Below are positions 60,015 to 64,000 of a stretch of 64,000 nucleotides of DNA, piece by piece (the first letter of the stretch is position 1; the number at the start of each line of letters is the position of its first letter). The position numbers and the translations under genes were made by a program. Under the pieces are notes generated by a model. It saw nothing but the letters and a program-made list of their open reading frames with translations. It had not been told where the DNA came from and searched no databases. The DNA is from Sorangium sp025924095 (GTDB lineage Bacteria; Myxococcota_A; Polyangia; Polyangiales; Polyangiaceae), in contig NZ_CP150356.1 of NCBI RefSeq assembly GCF_051521505.1, forward strand, positions 4,278,001 through 4,342,000, given 5' to 3'.

Positions 60015-61286
60015 ATGGCCGCCTCCACCCTGGCTCGTCCGACGTGGCGGATCGGGCAGATCCTCCTGCCCGAGCACTTCGCCGGCCTCGAGGCGGCGCT
60101 CGCCGCCGAGACGGCGCTGCGCGCGGGGCTCAGCGCGCCGTCCTACGGCGTGGCCCGCCTGGCGTGGAACGGCGACGATCCAACGGACGGCGTCCTCTGG
60201 GTCACCGCCCTCACCGCGGTGCTGCCGGAGGGCGCGCTCATCGACGTCCCGGGCAACGCCAGGATGCGCGCGCCGCTCGACCTCAAGGAGGCCGGGCGGC
60301 GTGAGGTGGAGGTCTTCGCCCACGTCCTCGACCCCGAGGCCGACGGCGGCGAGGGCGATCCGCCGATGGAGCTGCCCTCGCCGCGGGAGATCCCGCGGGT
60401 GTTCCACGTCATCGAGCTCTCCACCGAGCGCGCCGCGCTGGGCGCCCGCGGCCGCGTCCCCCTCGGCCGCTTCGTCCTCCAGCGCGGCGCGTTCCGCCTC
60501 GACGAGGCCTCGGCGCCGCCGCTCCTGCGCCTCGACACGACCCCTTACCTCACCCGCGCCCTCGCCTCGCTCCGCGGCGATCTCGCCGGTCTGGAGAGCG
60601 CGCTCGACGCGCGGGCGCTCGACGCGCTGGGCCGCGGCGAGTCGCTCGGGCCGGTGCAGCGCGTGCGGCTGGAGGCGCGCAAGCTCGCCGCGCTGCTCGC
60701 GGACATCGAGCGCGGCGTGCCGCTCCACCCCTACGCCGTGTTCTCGGCGCTGCGCGCGTTCTCGCTCGACGTCTACCTGCTCGACGAGCACGCCTCGCCG
60801 TGGCGGCCGCCGGCCTACGATCACGACGCGCCGGCGCGCTGCTTCGGCGAGGTGCTCGCGCATCTCGGGCGCCGGACGGCGGCGCCGCAGCCGTCCTCGC
60901 CGGCCGTCGCCTTCCTCCCGGACAACGGCCGCCTCGTCGCCGCCGAGCTGCCCGACGAGGCGCTCTCGGCGCCCGAGGTCTACGTGGCCGTGCTCAAGGC
61001 GCGCGCGGCCGATCAGGTGCCGCTCGACGGCGTGCGGCTGGCCAGCCCGACCCGGCTGCGGATCGTGCGCGAGCACGCGCTCCGCGGCCTGCGGCTCGCG
61101 CCCACGTCGAGCCCGCCCTTCCGGCACGGCTTCGGCGGGGCGGTCGACTTCTACCGGGTGGTCGGCGGCGCGGCCGGCGAGGAGGGCGGCGAGTGGGCGC
61201 ACGCGGCGCGCGAGCGCGCCCTCGCGTTCCACCCGCCGCCGCACCTCGAGGGCCACCAGGTCATCCTCTGCTGGAGGCGGCCGTGA
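60015..61286 (+). CDS. tssK: TssK T6SS baseplate/membrane-complex connector
   Basis: A 423-residue protein matching TssK (ImpJ), usually about 440 residues. The N-terminus has the family pattern W-x2-G-x-L-L-x2-H-F (ARPTWRIGQILLPEHFAGLE). Further blocks are the N-terminal shoulder (APSYGVARLAWNGDDPTDG, PEGALIDVPGNARMRAPLDL), a helical middle (LTRALASLRGDLAGLESALD) and a C-terminal head (PEVYVAVLKARAADQVPLDG, LASPTRLRIVREHALRGLRL, FYRVVGG). TssK links the baseplate wedges to the membrane complex. It follows the hcp-like gene after 18 bases. Confidence 0.88.
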   Translation: MAASTLARPTWRIGQILLPEHFAGLEAALAAETALRAGLSAPSYGVARLAWNGDDPTDGVLWVTALTAVLPEGALIDVPGNARMRAPLDLKEAGRREVEVFAHVLDPEADGGEGDPPMELPSPREIPRVFHVIELSTERAALGARGRVPLGRFVLQRGAFRLDEASAPPLLRLDTTPYLTRALASLRGDLAGLESALDARALDALGRGESLGPVQRVRLEARKLAALLADIERGVPLHPYAVFSALRAFSLDVYLLDEHASPWRPPAYDHDAPARCFGEVLAHLGRRTAAPQPSSPAVAFLPDNGRLVAAELPDEALSAPEVYVAVLKARAADQVPLDGVRLASPTRLRIVREHALRGLRLAPTSSPPFRHGFGGAVDFYRVVGGAAGEEGGEWAHAARERALAFHPPPHLEGHQVILCWRRP

Positions 61287-61361
61287 TGGCGCTATCCTGT
61301 CAACGCTCGGGGGCTGCGCGGGGACAGGCCCGGACCCCCTCGGCCACGGAGGCGCTGGATC

Positions 61362-61727
61362 GTGTCGTTCTTCGGGAAGCTTTCCGGCAATCCGGACGAG
61401 CGCGCGCTCGAGAGCATCGCGCGGAACCTCGAGGCGGTGCTCAACGCGAAGCGCGGGCACGCCGGCGCCGTGGAGGTCTTCGGGATCGGGGGCTACGACG
61501 GGATCCACGCCACGAAGCCGTTCATCGGCGCGCTCTCCCAGGAGATGCTCGAGCAGGTCAAGCGCCACGAGCCGCGGCTCACCGAGCCCCAGCTCACCCT
61601 GATCGGGCGGGATCGCGCGCTCTGGGTGCGCTTCCGGCTCAGCGGGCGCTGCCAGGGCGAGGCCTGCTCGTTCGCGATCCTCTTTCACAGCGTCTTTCGC
61701 AGCGTCCGGGTGCTGCCGGCGGCGTAG
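61362..61727 (+). CDS. tssE: TssE-like (gp25) T6SS baseplate protein
   Basis: A 121-residue protein starting at GTG 61362. It shows the gp25/TssE layout: RALESIARNLEAVLNAKRGH, then EVFGIGGYDGIHATKPFIGA and MLEQVKRHEPRLTEPQLTLI, where EPRL is the conserved motif. TssE (about 120-150 residues) initiates sheath assembly at the baseplate. The C-terminal part (FRLSGRCQGEACSFAILFHS) is less conserved and contains two Cys residues. It lies between tssK and vgrG. Confidence 0.84.
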   Translation: MSFFGKLSGNPDERALESIARNLEAVLNAKRGHAGAVEVFGIGGYDGIHATKPFIGALSQEMLEQVKRHEPRLTEPQLTLIGRDRALWVRFRLSGRCQGEACSFAILFHSVFRSVRVLPAA

Positions 61728-61749
61728 GGCCGAGGGGAGGGGCGCGGTC

Positions 61750-63384
61750 GTGAGGGAGCGCCTCCAGATCTCGCTCACCCTCACGCTGGCGGGGACGGCG
61801 CACGAGATCCCCGGCGGCGACGTGCGCGGCCTCGGGATCGAGATGCACGCCTGGGGCGTGGAGGGCTGGGTGGAGTTCGTCGTGCAGGCCGACGACGGCC
61901 GGCAGGGGAAATACGCCGACGCGATCCTCGAGGATTTCCAGAAGCCCGACCTCGCCGAGGTCTCGCTCTCCCTCCAGGCGGGGCACCTCGAGACCGACAC
62001 CGAGCCGTCCGACGCGGTCCTGAAGACGGGCGGCGTGGTGCTGGAGCGGGCGCTGCGCGAGGAGGTCCACCAGCCCGAGGGCGAGGCGGCCGACGCGCTC
62101 TCCCGGTACTACCGGGTGAGCTTCGTCGATCCGGCGCGCGCGCTGTGGCGCCAGCACTTCCCCTGCGAGCTCACCACGAACAAGTCGTTCAAGGACGTCA
62201 TCGAGGCCCACAAGGGCGCGAAGGCGACGCTGACCTACGACTTCGACCCGATCACGACCGCGGAGCCGCTGATCTTCTTCCACCTCGACCCGGCCGGGGG
62301 GAGCAGCTTCTACGATCTCGTCCTCTGGTACGTGCGGCACCGGATGGGCGTGTTCACCTTCGAACACGCGGCGCGGGCGTACTCGATCAAGGGGGCCAAG
62401 GACACGAGCGGCGCGGCCGCCGAGCTGCCCGCCGAGGACCTCGCGCGGCTCACCTCGGTCTTCCCCGCGATCCCGCGGCACAAGCCGCGCGTGCGCTGCT
62501 CGTACACCGAGTCGCCGCGCACCGAGGTGGGCGAGAACGCGAACGCGGCCGCGGGGGTGTTCCGCGACGCGCTGATCCGCACGCCGATCGCCGCGGAGGT
62601 GGACGGCCGGGTGGCGCTCGAGAAGGCGCGGCCGCTCCTGCCGGGGCGGGAGGTCGAGGTGGTGTTCCGCCGCTTCCCCACCGTGCAGGTGGCGCCGGGC
62701 AGCCTCGTGTCGATCTCGGCGACCGGCGGGCACAGCGCCGCGCTCCTCCTCGCCGCGGATCCCTTTCGCGTCCACCGGCTCTCGATCGAGGCGCGCGCCG
62801 TCGACGAGGGGCCGGAGCAGGGCTACGGCGAGCCGACGACGGCGTTCGAGCTCTCGATGTCGGCCCACCTCGAGGGCAAGGCCGAGCCCGCGCTCCGGCT
62901 GCCGCCCATCGTGGAGCCGCGCTTCCCCGGGTACCTCGAGGGCAAGGTGGTGAGCACGGTCGGCGAGGACGCCCAGATCACCTACCAGTTCGCGACGGAC
63001 TCGAGCACCTCGGTCGAGCGCTACACGATCAAGATCCCCCTCTTCGAGGACCAGGAGATCACCGCGCCCTACGAGCCCACCTCCGGCTCGGGGACGCTCT
63101 ACCTGCCGCTCTACAAGGGCGAGCGGGTCCTCTGCGCGCTCGATTTCACCCGGGCGCGCGTCCTGACGCTGCTCGACTGGCGCGCTGACGCCAGGGCCCC
63201 CGCGGACGGGCAGGGGCAGCACCTGTTCCTGGGCAAGTCGGCCACGAACAGCACGTCGGTGCTCCACGATTACAAGGACGAGAAGCCCGTGCTCCGCGTC
63301 CTGCGCACGAACGACAAGGACACCGTCCTCCTCCAGCTCGAGGAGGGCAAGCTCACCCTCAAGGTCGAGGAGAAGCAGGGCTAG
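61750..63384 (+). CDS. vgrG: VgrG (TssI) spike protein body
   Basis: A 544-residue protein starting at GTG 61750. The N-terminal two-thirds follow the gp27-like part of VgrG: RALREEVHQPEGEAADALSR, YYRVSFVDPARALWRQHFPC, then SSFYDLVLWYVRHRMGVFTF. The gp5-like OB domain lies at about 390-490 (FPGYLEGKVVSTVGEDAQIT, IPLFEDQEITAPYEPTSGSG, LYLPLYKGERVLCALDF). The protein ends soon after, at KLTLKVEEKQG, without the long beta-helix needle that normal VgrG has. The next gene, six bases downstream, encodes a beta-rich repeat protein that could supply this needle. VgrG forms the puncturing trimer at the tip of the Hcp tube. Confidence 0.82.
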   Translation: MRERLQISLTLTLAGTAHEIPGGDVRGLGIEMHAWGVEGWVEFVVQADDGRQGKYADAILEDFQKPDLAEVSLSLQAGHLETDTEPSDAVLKTGGVVLERALREEVHQPEGEAADALSRYYRVSFVDPARALWRQHFPCELTTNKSFKDVIEAHKGAKATLTYDFDPITTAEPLIFFHLDPAGGSSFYDLVLWYVRHRMGVFTFEHAARAYSIKGAKDTSGAAAELPAEDLARLTSVFPAIPRHKPRVRCSYTESPRTEVGENANAAAGVFRDALIRTPIAAEVDGRVALEKARPLLPGREVEVVFRRFPTVQVAPGSLVSISATGGHSAALLLAADPFRVHRLSIEARAVDEGPEQGYGEPTTAFELSMSAHLEGKAEPALRLPPIVEPRFPGYLEGKVVSTVGEDAQITYQFATDSSTSVERYTIKIPLFEDQEITAPYEPTSGSGTLYLPLYKGERVLCALDFTRARVLTLLDWRADARAPADGQGQHLFLGKSATNSTSVLHDYKDEKPVLRVLRTNDKDTVLLQLEEGKLTLKVEEKQG

Positions 63385-63389
63385 CCGCG

Positions 63390-63968
63390 ATGGGGACCCT
63401 CGTCTGCACCATCGAGATGGACAAGGCCGCGGGGCTCACCGTCACCATCACCAACGCCGACGCCAAGATCACGCAAACCATCAAGATGGACGGCACGAAG
63501 ATCGAGCTGAAGGTCGCGGGCGATCAGGCGACGAGCATCATCCAGCAGGTGGCCGAGAAGATCACCATCACCTGCAAGCAGTTCGAGGTGAAGGCGGAGG
63601 AGACGATCGATCTCTCCTCGGGCAAGGCGTCGACGTGGAAGAGCGGCGACACGCTCACCGCGCAGAGCGCGAAGGACATGGCGCTCACGTCGGACGCGAA
63701 CGTGAGCGTCTCCGGGCAGAAGATCGCGGCCGAGGGGCAGACCGAGGTGAGCCTGAGCGGCGCGTCGACGAGCACGCTCTCCCTCGCGAGCGCGGGCGCG
63801 ACGGTCGCCTCGGGGGGGAAGCTCGAGCTGTCGCAGGCGCAGGCCTCGATGTCGGGGGTGCAGGTGCAGGTGAAGGCGGACGGGATGATGTCGCTGGAGT
63901 CGTCCGGCGTCGCCACGCTGAAGGGCAGCCTGACCAACGTGCAGGGCAGCCTGATCAACCTGGGCTGA
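63390..63968 (+). CDS. Separate beta-helix/needle protein following VgrG
   Basis: A 192-residue protein with a repeated short beta-strand pattern: GLTVTITNADAKITQTIKMD, GTKIELKVAGDQATSIIQQV, AEKITITCKQFEVKAEETID, LTSDANVSVSGQKIAAEGQT, VSLSGASTSTLSLASAGATV, and MMSLESSGVATLKGSLTNVQ. Alternating polar/hydrophobic strands with Gly/Ser turns match the gp5C/VgrG beta-prism. Standing only six bases after a VgrG that lacks its needle, it is most simply a split VgrG tip. Start ATG 63390. The next gene starts 9 bases after its stop. Confidence 0.74.
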   Translation: MGTLVCTIEMDKAAGLTVTITNADAKITQTIKMDGTKIELKVAGDQATSIIQQVAEKITITCKQFEVKAEETIDLSSGKASTWKSGDTLTAQSAKDMALTSDANVSVSGQKIAAEGQTEVSLSGASTSTLSLASAGATVASGGKLELSQAQASMSGVQVQVKADGMMSLESSGVATLKGSLTNVQGSLINLG

Positions 63969-63977
63969 GGAGGGAGC

Positions 63978-64000
63978 ATGAGCGCGAACAGCGAGCGGCT
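63978..64000 (+). CDS. Start of a further gene in the T6SS cluster (cut off)
   Basis: An ATG at 63978 is preceded by AGGAGGG at the proper distance and reads MSANSER before the window ends. It follows the needle gene by 9 bases, so it belongs to the same operon. Nothing more can be said. Confidence 0.7.

Noticed and set aside
57720..62000. About 1430-codon minus-strand open frame under tssC, the hcp-like gene and tssK
   Set aside because: It is antisense to well-supported T6SS genes and its translation is Arg/Glu/Leu low complexity.

Overview
The window comes from a very GC-rich chromosome with strong third-position G/C bias. Long open frames therefore appear on the antisense strand of nearly every real gene. 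Several features point to a myxobacterium, most likely a Sorangium/Polyangiaceae relative: a MYXO-CTERM-type C-terminus (GCGC motif, transmembrane helix, Arg cluster), many Gly/Ser-rich lipoproteins, a chromosomal MbnP/MbnH-like pair, a giant RHS lipoprotein and a type VI secretion (T6SS) locus. This is inference from protein character, not from a marker gene. There is one tRNA (Lys, UUU), no rRNA and no CRISPR array.

Layout. 1-25.5 kb is mostly ordinary chromosome: the tail of a possible ParA-like protein and a ribbon-helix-helix protein separated by two hairpin-bearing repeats, a Bax-inhibitor-1 protein, DUF4112 and DUF4126 membrane proteins, an outer-membrane barrel, a molybdopterin oxidoreductase, an RluA pseudouridine synthase, a vWA lipoprotein, glycogen synthase, a three-gene envelope operon, a GAF-PAS-GAF protein without output domain, HflX, a DUF309 protein, a single-domain response regulator, an L,D-transpeptidase, an S1-domain protein and tRNA-Lys. 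25.5-34 kb is mixed: the translationally coupled MbnP/MbnH-like pair, a SEC-C protein, an Ada-like zinc protein, a non-coding stretch full of repeats, an antitoxin with a broken toxin, a kelch lipoprotein and an unrecognised 473-residue protein.

34.5-43.6 kb is a polymorphic-toxin island. A 2208-residue SpvB/FG-GAP/RHS lipoprotein ends in an HNH nuclease tip. Its presumed immunity gene overlaps it by ATGA. Behind it lie three displaced RHS fragments. Two carry further toxin/immunity cassettes: a toxin tail with an Imm26-like gene broken by an amber codon, and a WHH-type nuclease tip with a SUKH-like gene broken by two frameshifts. Next comes a decayed tyrosine recombinase. 43.6-49.6 kb holds two coiled-coil membrane proteins and a PLD-nuclease/helicase/DUF3427 protein.

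49.7-64 kb is a T6SS region: a PAAR-like DUF4280 protein, a DUF4157 protein with a C-terminal cysteine-protease-like domain, an Rpn-like nuclease, an ANL (AMP-binding-like) protein without a usable start, then TssA-like, TssG-like, TssB, TssC, an Hcp-like tube candidate, TssK, TssE, VgrG and a separate beta-rich needle protein. TssB is about twice the normal length because of an internal insertion. The cluster runs off the right edge. Together, 34.5-64 kb looks like a contact-dependent antagonism region: RHS and T6SS effectors, immunity genes, remnants of past tip exchange, and a possible defence nuclease between them.
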